DNA from: Hexactinellida sp. DTS-2022
Taxonomy: Eukaryota > Porifera > Hexactinellida
Assembly: GCA_028753945.1 (NCBI GenBank)
Contig: JAPNXP010000010.1
Location: forward strand, 1,677,042 to 1,741,041
DNA: 64,000 bases
Direction: 5' to 3'
This document shows, one piece after another, positions 22,601 to 34,316 of the stretch; positions within the stretch are counted from its first letter, which is position 1; the number at the start of each line of letters is the position of its first letter. The notes beneath the pieces were generated by a model. The model saw only the letters and a list, made by a program, of their open reading frames with translations. It ran no database searches and was not told the DNA's origin. A program made the translations under genes and the position numbers.

Positions 22601-22814
22601 TAATTTGATGAAGTTTCGCCCATCAAGTAGATACAAGTAATTTCAACTTTGGATGATAAATTAAATATATAAAAGATTTATTGATGTACTACGAGTACGA
22701 ATACAATACTAATAAATACCTTACTATAGGAAATTAATTTCAGTGACCTTAATTTTCAGCACTGTTATATTTCAAGAACAGGTAAAGAATGGATATGAAC
22801 TTTCAAGCTAGTAT

Positions 22815-25238
22815 CATAGCCTACTCTATATAAGGCCTACCATCAAATGTACCATGGGTGAAGTAGTGTACGATGAGAAAGTGATAAACAAAGTTCAATG
22901 TTTTCAACTTCATTTAGAAATTAATCTGTTATAGTAATAATTCTAGTAAATTAATAGATTTTCTCTATTGAGTCTTTATTGCTCACTTAACAACAATGAT
23001 AAGAATACATAAAGAATAATCTGGGTTCAAATATCAATAATAATAATAATATAAGAGTAGCCTTCTGGTGTATTTCATTAATGTGAGAACTTCTTCAGTT
23101 TTCGCTTTTCTATTCCTTTAGATGCAACAGCGGAGTTATAATTTTTAACCTTGTTAGCTAGTAAACAGTTGGCGCAAGTGAAAATAACATTTTTTAGGAT
23201 AGTCAAAATAGAGACACCACAAGAAATGCAACTCGATTTAGCAATCACATCAGTCTCTTCTAAGAATATCAAGGTTACTTCCACAATAATTTTTCTGGAT
23301 GAACCTTGCATCAATATCGCCAACAAGTTGTCTTTGCTTTCAATTGCAATTAACGTCTTCCATAAATTTACTATAGATTCGAGGATAAACTCAGATGGAT
23401 ACTTTAGGCCACCACGGTCAGTTAATTGCAAAACCTGAACTCGGGTTGTGAATCTTCATCAAAGATAAAGTATTTGTCAATGGTCAAAAGATCAATGCAA
23501 ACATAACATGGCTGAGTTTTAAAAATATATTTATGTACTGCATAACCAGCAATACAAGCTAATGACTGAAGCGTCTGTATACTACATTCAATGGAAGTTA
23601 GATCATCAATTTCATCCCAGACTAGTTGGACATCAATTTCATCGCCATTATTCGTATCAAGGGATGAGTATGAATCAATACATGTCTGAATTGAATTTAA
23701 GCCACAATCTAGTTGTTAAGCAAAAATCTTTAATATGTTGGATAACTTGAGGCGGCGTTCAGTTTCAAGGATTTGAAGATACGAGATATGGTAGTTTGAA
23801 CCTGACATCATACGATATAGGCCAAAGTGATGTTCCAGTGGATCTGTCTGTAAAAAGGATGTAAAAAGAGAGTTAAATCCACAAAATCCAGTTAAATGGT
23901 TAGTTATCTGAGGCAATACAGTACATGCATGTTTAAAACTGGTAAACGTTTGTTTACTTAACTTTCCTACATTTCCTGGCAAGGCCAGCCAAGTCTCTAA
24001 CCAAATAACACACAAACTAAGAATGAAAATTGTTCGTCCTGGTATGATAGAGGTCTTGATGTTGAACAGTTTCCAAATTTGAAGAAGCATTTCACCAAAG
24101 TCGTGTGTATTGTTTCAGTCTTCTTGGTTACTGAGTTCATTCTGTAACTTCAGAGCTGCAGCAGTTAATTCGTTGAATACTTTCAAAACAAGTTTCACAT
24201 TTTGGCGCTCAATAGCAGAAGGATAACAAGCTCTGATAGTTAAGCTAGGAGCTAACTTAGCTAAGGATTCTTTCTCTAAATTATAGAGGAGACGCACAAC
24301 ACTAAAAGATGCAGAGTAAACTTGAACAGGATACACACAGTAATCCAGCTTAATGTTCTGAAAGTTGGGAAAGTAAAAGGTTTTCCGAATATCTTTCTGA
24401 TTCAACCAGTTGTTTCGAATACTTTTCAAAATGTGCACAAAGTCAAAAGTTACATAGAGTTTTCTTTTATTATCAGATGGCCTCCTCAATATGTTATTTT
24501 GCTTTAGAGATATGGTGAGGATGTTTCTTCTGAGGGGAAGAGCTAAGTTTCAGAGTTACCTCCGTAAACATCGTTTTAATTTGTCGAATATCAGTGATAG
24601 AGATAAGTGAGAGAGAAATGGACTCCCCATATATATATCCGTTCACAGATAAAAAAGAATTTATTTCAAGAGAAACATCTGCACAAATATTATGATTTTC
24701 CATCTTAGTCAAAAAAATCTCACACAGTTATCTGTTTGAATCCAAACTAACCAGTCAGTTGGGATTGTTATCAAAGCTAACTTCTCTCATATTTCTTGTA
24801 TACAACCAACACGAAACTTCTCCATTTCTGTATTCTCTGATCTCAAGCTGAGATTAGTTGCTTGGTTCAATAAATCTTCCTCTTTGGAGTCGCAAGAGAA
24901 CCGAGTTCGTTTGATTCTAATTGAAGGGGTAGAGGAATAATAAGACGGACAACCAGGAAGGAGAGAGGGGACAGCGCCAGGATTTAATTTGGGTCTTCCT
25001 CGCGGGACCTCCTAGGATGTGCAATCTCCTCTGGGTACCGTGTGAAAATATTGAATATCTTCCTTGGAAAATGCTTAGCACACACATACACCATTTTGAG
25101 GTCAGAAATATCCTCACGATGGAGAGCACTTATCCTGGCATGTCGTAACTCAGGTGGACCATCAGGAAGTTTAAAAATTGGGACGCGCTATTCTGGGGTA
25201 TAATTACCCCTACAACCAGGGGCAGAACAGTTCGGCAT
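22815..25238 (-). mobile_element. degenerate P-like (THAP) transposon
   Basis: A minus-strand P-like transposase pseudogene, followed on its 3' side by the CATAGCCTACT end repeat (22815-22880). The 5' terminal repeat is not visible beyond 25238. Related 5' ends are at 28018 and 63496-63829. Confidence 0.75.
23078..25238 (-). pseudogene. P-element-like transposase pseudogene (THAP9-like)
   Basis: It starts at the ATG at 25238 with a THAP zinc finger: MPNCSAPGC, a premature TAG, then IFKLPDGPPELR and ISALHREDISDLKMVYVCAK (C-x4-C, later C-x2-H). Further fragments follow in three frames. They include TFDFVHILKSIRNNWLNQK (24115-24489, matching the P-type FD..H..K.RN segment), QTDPLEHHFGLYRMMSGSNY (23716-24090), GYAVHKYIFKTQPCYVC and LTDRGGLKYPSE (23078-23431). 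This is the usual order in P-like/THAP9 transposases. At least three frameshifts and two stops make it inactive. In life such proteins cut P-like element ends using GTP. The downstream end repeat supports one element. Confidence 0.85.
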
Positions 25239-25436
25239 TGAGAAAAATTAAATATCTAACTATTAAAAAGAAACTAAGTCAAATATAGTACTAGGAAGTG
25301 CTTAAGTATAATTGGATTATTTAGTTAGAATAAATATATGCACTCGTTAATCACCATATTAACAGGGTAGATCCAAATAATACTTAAGATAACAAACTTT
25401 ACATTAATTATATTGAAGATATATTTAATATAGCAT

Positions 25437-25616
25437 CAGTTTTGTAATTGTAATTGTAATTGTAATTGGGAGTAACTTCCCAATTACAACTGTAATTATA
25501 ATTATAATTGGAAATTAAAGTTGCTTGTAATTGTAATTGTAATTATAATTGCAAATTAAAACTAGTTGTAATAGTAACTGTAATTAAATATAAAAATATA
25601 ATTGAACCCAACCCTG
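25437..25616. mobile_element. hAT terminus with ATTACA array
   Basis: TGTAATTGTAATTGTAATTG arrays run into AATTGAACCCAACCCTG, the inverse of a hAT-type CAGGGTTGGGTTCAATT end. Same terminal text as 12362-12549. Confidence 0.6.
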
Positions 25617-25788
25617 GTTTGAGCTAACACTACTAAGTAAATTAATTAATGAAATAAATATACAAGACACAATGAGCTAAGTGCAACATTAAACAACAAT
25701 ATAGAGTCTCTCTGTAAAGTAATAAGATTAGGAGTGAAACTTGTATTTGCTCTAGAATTCGCCAAAGGAACTCTTCACTTAACAAACA

Positions 25789-26308
25789 TCTATACTATTA
25801 AAACACAAACCTGCGTGTATAAACATATGTGTGTACGTATGTATATATTTGTTTGTATGTTCCGAGTTGATTGAAGAAACTGGACTGTTTAAAAATGTGA
25901 TTTTTGTCATATAGGGGAAACTTTTGGTACCCGCCAACAAGTTTAGGTTTCCACTAGAAATTTCTGACACCTCGACAAGTTATGACGACATTGTCACATT
26001 TCGAGAACCCTGAAAATTCACTTAATCGCACATAATTCGCGCCCTCCAAGAGATAAAAATCTGAAAATTTTATAGAACATGCACATTAATGTTGCGGACA
26101 CGTTGGTCACACCAGATCGCCACTATGATAACTCATTATCGCATGATGACGTAATCATTAAAGTTTCACATTGTTAAATTTTACTATTTTAGGCCTATTT
26201 ACGCTTTATAATCAATATTAGGAGTATATAAACCACACATCAACAGCGAAGCGGTTGGTGTGTGGTTGTGTTCTGCCGTGAAGCGACCTAGCAAGCGAAG
26301 TGCGCAAG
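25789..26308 (+). mobile_element. non-autonomous Helitron (family Y)
   Basis: Starts TCTATACTATTAAAACACAA after A and ends GCGAAGTGCGCAAG followed by T (the CTAG terminus mutated to CAAG). It contains the GAAGCGACCTAGCAAGC hairpin region. It is the shortest uninterrupted copy in the window. Confidence 0.85.
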
Positions 26309-26438
26309 TAACTAATAACTAGAAAATATTTCCGCCAAATCCCCCCCCCCTTAATTAAATTGAACTTTCAAACTTAATATACGTACGTATAATACAGTAG
26401 AATCTCGTTAGTAATAACATGATTAATACAGTCCCATC

Positions 26439-26972
26439 CAGGGTTGTAGATAAATCATTTATTTTTTCTCAAATCAAATCAAATCACATAATTTTTGATT
26501 TAAATTATTTCAAATCATTTGAGATTTCAAATCATATCAAATCAAATCAAATCAAATATCTGAAATTTCAATCATTTCAAATCAAATCAAATCAAATATT
26601 TGAAACTTTCAAATCATTTCCGAATCACTGTCAAAAAATTTAGAAATTTAGAAAATTATCTTATATATTTGAGATTGAATTGAAAATGATGTGAAATTAT
26701 ATTAAACCGATTTGTAAACAATTTGAAAATGATTTTTAGAGAATATGATTTGAAAAATGATTTGAAAATGATTTGAAATAATTTCAAATCAAATCAAATC
26801 AAATCATTTGAGAATTCAAATATTTTCAAATCAAATCAAATCAAATCAAATCATTTGAGGATTCAAATAATTTCAAATCAAATCAAATCAAATAATCTGA
26901 GAATTCAAATTCTTTTAAATAAAATCAAATCAAGTCAAATATTTGAAATATTTGATTCGATTTACTACACTG
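26439..26972. mobile_element. hAT MITE of TCAAA arrays, TSD GTCCCATC
   Basis: Exact 8-bp duplication GTCCCATC at 26431-26438 and 26973-26980. Starts CAGGGTTGTAGATAAATCA and ends TTTACTACACTG. The body is reiterated CAAATCAAATCAAATC and its inverse GATTTGAAAATGATTTG. Sister element at 56056-56641. Confidence 0.93.
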
Positions 26973-27021
26973 GTCCCATCAAAGCCTTTTCAACACATTC
27001 ATATTGGTTAATACAAAGTCT

Positions 27022-27185
27022 GGGGTAAGCGCGCTTTGGGGACCCCAGCGTTTTAAGGCCCCTGTCCCAAAGCCATAACCTCTTAGGAACCCCGTCCCCA
27101 TATCGCTAATGTTTTAAAGCCCAGGGGGCCCAAACGCTAACGATTTAGGGACGGGGCCCTAAACGCTGGGGTCCCCATAACGCAC
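27022..27185. repeat. GC-rich inverted repeat
   Basis: GGGGACCCCAGCGTTTTAAG on the left and CTAAACGCTGGGGTCCCC on the right, with further GGGACGGGGCC blocks. Likely a degenerate MITE inside the pogo-like element. Confidence 0.55.
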
Positions 27186-27653
27186 TTAGACCGAATAAGG
27201 CGAACAAATGTATTTTGATGGTCTCCTGGCTGGTGGTTCTACTGTATATTACTTTACCCGACTAAAAGTCTTAGCAAATCCGAATTTGTGCCACAAGTGG
27301 CTGATGATAAGGATACATATACCTCTTCAATATCGACATAAATGACCTGAAAACACTAGGTTTTCAAGTTTATAACGATAGTATGATATTTTAACTAACT
27401 CATTTCAATGTAGTAGCATTTGTGTTCCTGTCAATGGGCCACTTGTGACACAAGTGGCACAAAAATCCGCGTGCTACGTCGATGCCGGCAGAATATATCG
27501 AAAGTGTAGAAATAAACCTTACACTGGCTTGAACAGAGATATAATTTATTGTAGCTCCTACCATGATGCTATAGTATTCTATACGAGGTCGTATCAAACT
27601 ATATTCATCGGGATAACATGATGACCAATTTTCAGGGAGGGAAAGAAATGAGA

Positions 27654-28018
27654 ACTTACCTTGCATATCCTGGGAATCTTCCTTTCTTTCTTCTATGTCT
27701 GACTCAGGCTGAGTGATAGAGCTGAGAAAACAATACATCTTCCACAGAGTTGAGACTACTGTACATGTGATAAATTGAGAATAGTAGGAGGGAAATCCTG
27801 GTAGAAAAACTTGTGAAGAATATCTTTCAGCTTTAGATTCACACAATGTTGCGAAATGTATCGCCTCCTTTGGGAACCGGTATGTCTCTTCTCTGCAAAT
27901 TGCTCGAATAGTGCTTGTCTAAGTTGATCTGGTTTCTGGTGCATCTTGAAATTCGGGAATCGATCATGAGATTTGTAGTTGCCTTACACCTTGGAGCCGA
28001 ACAACTACGTAGTGGCAT
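27654..28018 (-). pseudogene. THAP-domain 5' exon of a second P-like element
   Basis: From an ATG at 28018 the minus strand reads MPLRSCSAPRCK (THAP C-x4-C). It then shifts frame into FPNFKMHQKPDQLRQA and, after more shifts, REETYRFPKEA and KLKDILHKFF. These correspond to the two other THAP starts (25238 and 63829) through FK.P..PDELR and the C-x2-H region. A consensus splice donor (exon...CAAG|GTAAGT) lies at 27654-27659, suggesting the exon end. The frame is broken several times. No transposase core follows within 500 bp; 28019-28369 has nothing recognisable. Confidence 0.6.
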
Positions 28019-28369
28019 ATTTCACTTAGTAGCTAGCATAACCAGAAGAAAATCAATGCAATTATACAAACAAGAGTGTAATAATTCTTAAAACAGAATT
28101 TAGATGAAAATTCTACTTATTTTTTATATTAAACTTATCGTATCGTGACCATATACAAAGATAATGGATGTACAGTAAATAAAATTGAACAGAAAAATAA
28201 CTTGTGGTTGTTTAATAAGTTCCCATTCCACTGAATTCAGGTTCATTAATGTCATTCGATTGCGAGGCCTGACATCAGAATGGTATGACATAATGATGCT
28301 AGAAAATATACAATATAGAGGGATCTATCGGGGCCTAAAAATTAGCAAATCAAATGAATATGAGAATGA

Positions 28370-28440
28370 TTCGTTTAACCAATCCATGTTCCCAAAAAAC
28401 ATGAGTGCCATTGCCTTGGTATATTAGAATGCTATGACTC
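28370..28440 (+). repeat. dispersed 65-bp repeat copy
   Basis: TTTAACCAATCCATGTTCCC then GTGCCATTGCCTTGG and AGAATGCTATGAC, matching the 20165-20465 tandem units and 43425-43500. Confidence 0.55.
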
Positions 28441-28743
28441 CAGTAATAAACACTTTCTATTCTAGTTCAACTAAAGATTGCTACACCTTAAGCAAATCTG
28501 AGCTATGTTCTAGATATATATTAGTAAAGAATTGATATTTTAATGAGCATTAGCAACTACAGATTTCTCACTGTTTTATCCGATTCAGGCATTCAATTAT
28601 CCGATTCGGGCATTCAATTATCCGATCATTTGATTGGTGTGGAAATCAGTGGGATTAACCGTGCCACTTGTTATTTAAAATATACATGTTAATACTGTAC
28701 TATTGAATACACATTAATATAACGTGAGACACTATATAAAATA

Positions 28744-29606
28744 TTATAAGTCTTCAAGTCTTATTGCTTTTCTGGCAGTCATAGTTAACACATGATAAAA
28801 TGAATTTAAGGCCGTTATTGCTGTTATTTGAGCCAATGCTCGTGGGCAAGAATTAACTAAAAATTGCTTCCTTGCTGCGACTAAGGTCTGTCCTTCAGTT
28901 GGTGTAACAGGACCATGTTCCTAAGCTTTCGCTTTATGAAGCTTTGACTGTATTGAAACAAACTCAATTGGGTTCAATTCGCAGCTGTAGGCACATGACG
29001 AATTAATTATGTGTTAGTTTGTTTCTAAAGTGGCTCCAAAATCCAGCTGGAATAATTCGGAGATTAAACCATCAAAATCCGCTTGCTTTGCACGGCTATA
29101 ATCATTCTAGAATTAATTAGTCCCAGGAATGGTGTAATAGCACACAGCAACGTGATGTGAGGAATTCGTACAGCAACGTGATGTGAGGAGTTAAACAACG
29201 ATCAATTGTACTTATAGATAGTGCTAACCCAGTTTCTTCGCTTAAAGCATCGTTCAATGCGAGAAGGGTAATATCTGGAAGAAGTTCTACTTTGTTTAAA
29301 ACGAATGCTATAGATTCTACATCCAACTTTTCCCCTTAGTGCCGCCTCGCGGATTTGCATTATATTGCCTCATGCTGCATATACGGTAAGCAGTGTATTT
29401 CTTTGCGCCATACAAACCCTCCATCTTTTGTAATTGACTCCAGCTTCATGCGCATCTATTATAGTAGGGCAGCTTAAGCCCATATTTTGAAAGGATGTGG
29501 ACATCCCGGACCAAAGCACCAAATTTTTTCTACGTACAGAACATTGCTTGGGCACTCGATTTTTGGTAGGATCCACTTCCGCCGGATGCATTATGACCTC
29601 CATCAA
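28744..29606 (-). pseudogene. DD35E transposase pseudogene
   Basis: Minus-strand homology to the intact protein at 16912-18015: N-terminal IIDAHEAGVNYK, LLPDITLLALNDAL with LALSISTIDRCL, then after a large deletion CELNPIEF and the same C-terminal KAIRLEDL ending at 28744. The block with the first two catalytic Asp residues is lost and several frames are used. It is defective and probably older than the copy at 16912. Confidence 0.8.
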
Positions 29607-30299
29607 GCATTTTCAAAATGACCACTTTAATAGTATTCGGACAAAAGTCCGCATTCACGAACTTATGTCAAATGACTTCGTATAAGGTTATTATATGCAT
29701 AGTTGTAATCAGAACAGTGTGCGCTGTCGAAAGATGGGTCACTTGGTAGGGTTGCTATAATTTCTGAGAATGGAATGTCCAACATTCCACCGTTGTCAAG
29801 GAAACTTTTTAATCTGAATATGGTCATGTGACCCCTCTAATTAACGGAAATTCCATGCTGATTACGAATATCTTATTTCCAGATTGGACTAAATATAACT
29901 TTAAAAGTCATATTACATTTAGTGGTTAATGATTAGCTAGCTTAAGAATGAAAAGTGGATATGTCATAAATTTATCTATCATGTCCCTTCGTTTAAATTT
30001 TCTATGTAGCCCAAATAAAATAAAGCGGACTTTATGCTAATCAAGTATTTGTCCCATCATAGGCGCTAAGTTTGGGGTTTGGGGGGGGGGGGGGGGGGGG
30101 GACGACTCCCGGGCCTGTCGGTTGATTTATATTTTGTATGAAAGTGGTCATTTTGATCGACCACGGGATGATAGAGGGTGAGAATCACGTTTGTTTACTC
30201 ATTATATCCAGAATTAGTTTCTGAAGAAACAAATCTGGAAATATTTAGTAAACCTTCCGTTGGCCCCCCAGACCCCCCATCTTTGATTATATTTTCCAA

Positions 30300-31410
30300 A
30301 ACTTGACGCCTGTGTCCCATACATCATTAACCAACTATCAAATACCGAAAGTGTTGATATAGTATTAGTATGGGACATATTCTCCCCAGGAGCATCAAAT
30401 AATCTACTAGAAAAAAGAGAGGTAAAGGTTACGGAAAAAGGTTGCAAACCAGAAATAAACTCCCAAGAAGTTGGACAGATTTCTTACGTGATCCAACTAA
30501 TAAACAAGTACTGTTTGCATTTCTTTCCAACAAAATTGTCCTGAAGGCAAGGAAATAATCATCACGACTGGAGTGGTGTCACAGCTATTCTTCGAGGAAG
30601 TGATCGTTCTATGGCACTAAGTGATCATGGGGAAGCTGACACTAAACTTCTGATCCATTTACAGGATGCCATTCTCAATAACTATACTAAATGTCTAGTG
30701 CGCACAGTTGACATGGAAAGTTACACCACTTGATTACCATATGCAAAGATGTGAACATTTGGGTTAGCTTTGTACAGGAAAAAACTTTACATACCATCAT
30801 ATGAATGCAATCTACGAAGAACTAGGAAGGGATAAATCTCTGGCCCTTCCTGTTTTCTATTGTTTCACGGGATGTGAAACTACATCTGCATTCTTTGGGA
30901 GAGGCAAGTGGTCAGCATGAGAGGTTTGAAACTGTTATCATGATGTGAGATTTGCCTTCACCTACATGTCACTCAACCCTTATACAAAGTAGAATTAGAT
31001 GCTCAGCATTTTTAGCTGCTGGAACGCTTTACAGATATTCTTTATGATAAAGCAAGTAATTTGCAGTATATGGATGAAGGAAGAAAAGAAATGTTTTGTC
31101 AGGAGAAAACAATTGAGAGAATATCGCTTACCCGGGATGCACTACTACAACACTCAAAACGAGTTGCATATCAGTCTGGAATATGGTACAATAGTGAGCA
31201 AATTGAACAACCGGTACCTACTCCAAAAGGTTGGGGCTGGACTCTTGATGATAAAATCAAATCATGGGTTCCTGTATGGAACAGTTTACCTGTGGCTTCA
31301 AAGGCATGCAGTGAATTCGTAAAATATAGTTTCAAGAGTAGAAGTGACTTTGGCGGCAGATGCAGAAAAGCGTGTTGGATATGCGCAGAACTTTGTAGTT
31401 GTAACTGTGA
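30300..31410 (+). pseudogene. decayed gene of a multicopy Cys-rich-tail family
   Basis: Plus-strand fragments in changing frames keep a recognisable order: SVDIVLVWDIFSPGAS, a RDPTNKQVLFAFLSNK segment, LSDHGEADTKLLIHLQDAIL, a FTGCETTSAFFGRGK-like piece, RDALLQHSKRVAYQSG, PKGWGWTLDD and a cysteine cluster at the end (about 31350-31410). I know this arrangement from large uncharacterised families in aquatic invertebrate genomes that look repeat-borne, with a nuclease-like (PIN/FEN-type) middle and a CxC-type tail. That assignment is from memory of the pattern. The copy has many stops and shifts. Confidence 0.5.
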
Positions 31411-31928
31411 GAAGCAATATTTTTAGTGACATGGTACGAACCATAATTTTAGTATACCATCACAGCAGGGTATTATACAGGATTAGAATTGAACACTCCT
31501 AACTGTCCTAAGGTCACTATAGTATGAATTTTGTATTACTCTATGGGGACTTTCGGCAGTATTCGCGCTCCTAAACGCAAACATATCCCAATTTATAGCC
31601 TCTAGGCGTATGGCGCGCTCCTGGATAAAACCCTGAATCACAGTATTCACACAATTCTCACTTTATTACTTTTACTAGCTAATCATTAACCACTAAATGT
31701 AATATGACTTTTAAAGTGATATCATATTTAGTCCAATCTGGAAATAAGATATTCGTAATCAGCATGGAATTTCCGTTAATTAGAGGGGTCACATGACCAT
31801 ATTCAGATTAAAAAGTTTCCTTGACAACGGTGGAATGTTGAACATTCCATTCTCAGAAATTATAGCAACCCTACCAAGTGACCCATCTTTCGACAGCGCA
31901 CACTGTTCTGATTGCAACTATGCATATA

Positions 31929-32420
31929 CAGTGTAACCTCGCTAACCGGGGAATTTGGGACTACAGATTTTGAAGTTATTCCCCAGTCCCCGGTTAGAGG
32001 GTGTCTCTATTCATTGATTTTCCTATGGTCTTGACTTTCTATTGAAGCTTATATTTTAGCACACTTAAGCAGGCAAGCATTACAGACTTTTTCGGAAATT
32101 CTAATTAGCCGTGTAGCTTATTAGTGTTCTAGAAACTTTCAGATTTAGGGTAACTAGTAGAATGCATTGTTTGTATTAAGTAAAGTACTATTAGTAAGAC
32201 ACTGTAATAATACTATTCATCTCGACTTATGTTATAAATTCCCCGTTTAGCGAGGTTAGGATTTAAAGTATTATACGAAGTCGTAACCAGATCACATTCC
32301 CCATTCCCCGCTTAGGGCAATTCCCCGGTTAGAGAGAGTCATTTGTATATTAAACGACGAAATAATAAAAAAATTCCCCACTCCCCGGTTATCGAGGCCC
32401 CGGTTAGCGAGGTTACACTG
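31929..32420. mobile_element. pogo-like MITE (492 bp)
   Basis: TA-flanked (31927-31928, 32421-32422). Ends are CAGTGTAACCTCGCTAACCG and a perfect inverse. CCCCGGTTAG motifs recur internally. The matching position in the left foldback arm (near 29694) is an intact empty site. Confidence 0.92.
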
Positions 32421-33262
32421 TAATAACCTTATACGAAGTCATTTGACATGAGTTCATGAATGCGGACTTTTGTCCGAATAATATTAAAGTGGTCATTTTG
32501 AAAATGCTTGATGGAGGTCACAATGTATCCGGCGGAAGTGGATCCTACCAAAAATCGAGTGCCCAAGCAATGGTCTGTACGTAGAAAAAATTTGGTGCTT
32601 TGGTCCGGGATGTCCACATCCATCACATAATCTGCCCTACTATTAGGCGTGCCCGAATATTAACTCGGATTGATTTCCACCGCGAGAAATATAAATAGAA
32701 TTTGAAGCCATAAATGTTATTATAATGAACGTATTTAGAACTCCACTCTGTTTAGACATATAGATAAGGACTTATTTTAACTAAACTAAGCTTAATTTGA
32801 ATACCAGGTGCCACACAGATTCCCACACAAATCAAATGATCGGATAATTGAATGCCCGAATCGGATAATTGAATGCCCCAATCGGATAAAACAGTGAGAA
32901 ATACTGTAGTAGATTCATAATTTGGGTAACTTGAATACATAACAAAGAAATACTAAGCTATCAATACTCCTGGACTGGACTTGTAGATTAATTACTTTTG
33001 TAAACTAATTACTGGACTGAAGAAAACAACTAGAATATTAGAGACTCCGTGACTTGTACTAAGTTACTCGCCATCATCAAAACTCTTGGACTGAATTTTC
33101 GAGGTTGAAATTATATAAAAGGAATGGTTTAAAAGTTAATTGTATTTTTTAAGTTTAGTATTATCTCTCTTCAGAACCACAGTATTATAATTCTGGACTC
33201 TCTTTGATAGGATGCAGTTTACGCATGACTTCTTTTGGACATCGCAATTCCAAACATTACAC

Positions 33263-33853
33263 CAGTGATGTGCTCCGTTACTAAATCTTCCGTTACTCCG
33301 TTACTCCATTACCGTTACTTTATATCTCCCGTTACCGTTACTCCGTTACCGTTACTTTATTTGTTCCGTTACCGTTACTCCGTTATCGTTACTTTTTTTT
33401 CACCCGTTACTTTACTCCGCTACCGTTACTCCGTTACTTTTGTTAAGTTTAATCGTTTTTCTTTATTCAGTACAGTTTACCTTAATGTAACGGTAAGTGA
33501 TTTAAAATAACGTCGTAATGGCAAAGGAATAAGTTTAAAGTAGTAACTGTTACTGTGTTACGGTAAAGTATTGGTAAGAGTAACTGATTAAAGATAACGG
33601 TAACTAGTCAAAAGTAACGGATCTCCGTTACCGTTACTTTTTTCCGTTACCGTTACTTTTTTCCGTTACCGTTACTTGTCGACACCCGTTACCGTTACTT
33701 TTTCCGTTACCGTTACCGTTACCGTTACCGTTACCGTTACCGTTACCGTTACCGTTACCGTTACCGTTACCGTTACCGTTACCGTTACCGTTACCGTTAC
33801 CGTTACCGTTACCGTTACCGTTACTCCGTTACTAGTAACGGAGCACATCACTG
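33263..33853. mobile_element. hAT MITE of CCGTTA arrays, TSD CATTACAC
   Basis: Exact duplication CATTACAC (33255-33262 and 33854-33861). Ends are CAGTGATGTGCTCCGTTACT and a perfect inverse. The body is CCGTTACTCCGTTACCG-type arrays. 33703-33822 is an uninterrupted run of CCGTTA units, which produces spurious open frames. 32907-33254 has nothing recognisable. Confidence 0.93.
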
Positions 33854-34181
33854 CATTACACTGACACCAATCATTCCACATATCACTATATTTATCAGTA
33901 ATCATTTTAATAAAGTTGTACCAACTTGGTTCGACATTGTTCCAAATAAAATTATTTGTTCAAAGTATTACAGTTATCATCTTGATAAAAATTTCATACA
34001 GGATACAGACACAATCTACCACACAACGAGACGGATATTTGAGGGCCTCTATCCACTAAATATATCAACGTATATTGAGAACCTACATCATTGTTAACTT
34101 CAAGGGATTTGTCTGTTGTAAGATATCTTGACAATATGGACAACCATTATATTAAGAGAATACTGCATAGCCTGCAATATA

Positions 34182-34316
34182 CAGTGCAACCTCGATTATC
34201 CGTATAGTGTTTCCATACATCAGCGAGACAAAAAATTTCTGGTGTACAGGGATTTTTACCAATGTACAGGGGAAATTGGAGCTCCGTACAGGGATAAGAC
34301 TCAAATAGGTTAGCAG
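34182..34316. mobile_element. pogo-like MITE left end
   Basis: TA then CAGTGCAACCTCGATTATCC. No matching right end. 33862-34180 has no gene. Confidence 0.5.

Larger units (their letters stand above)
26395..27244. mobile_element. pogo-like MITE carrying nested elements
   Basis: TA-flanked (26393-26394, 27245-27246). Left end CAGTAGAATCTCGTTAGTAA, right end GGTTCTACTG. It hosts the hAT MITE at 26439-26972 and a GC-rich inverted repeat at 27022-27185. Confidence 0.75.
29474..32640. repeat. foldback inverted duplication, ~470-bp arms
   Basis: Arms 29474-29945 and 31676-32640 are inverted copies, including the 5' part of the transposase gene. The right arm carries a 492-bp MITE (31929-32420) that the left arm lacks. 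The spacer contains a long G run (about 30080-30100) and the decayed gene at 30300-31410. Confidence 0.85.
28560..32906. mobile_element. second DD35E-family element, composite foldback (4.3 kb)
   Basis: TA-flanked (28558-28559, 32907-32908). Ends are CAGATTTCTCACTGTTTTAT and the inverse CAGTATTTCTCACTGTTTTA. Each end has tandem ATTCAATTATCCGATTCGGG units (two to three per side), like the intact element at 16684. The interior holds a broken DD35E transposase, a 470-bp inverted duplication and an unrelated decayed gene. Confidence 0.8.

Noticed and set aside
30080..30102. Long G run as a G-quadruplex or biological signal
   Set aside because: A mononucleotide run of this length is just as likely polymerase slippage or assembly error. 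Not interpretable from one sequence.
33703..33822. CCGTTA array as interstitial telomere repeats
   Set aside because: The unit is not the metazoan TTAGGG or arthropod TTAGG type, and the array is bounded by hAT ends with an exact TSD.
33672..33905. Open frames on both strands through 33703-33822 (VTVTVT repeats)
   Set aside because: Produced by a (CCGTTA)n run, which is open in several frames. No coding evidence.
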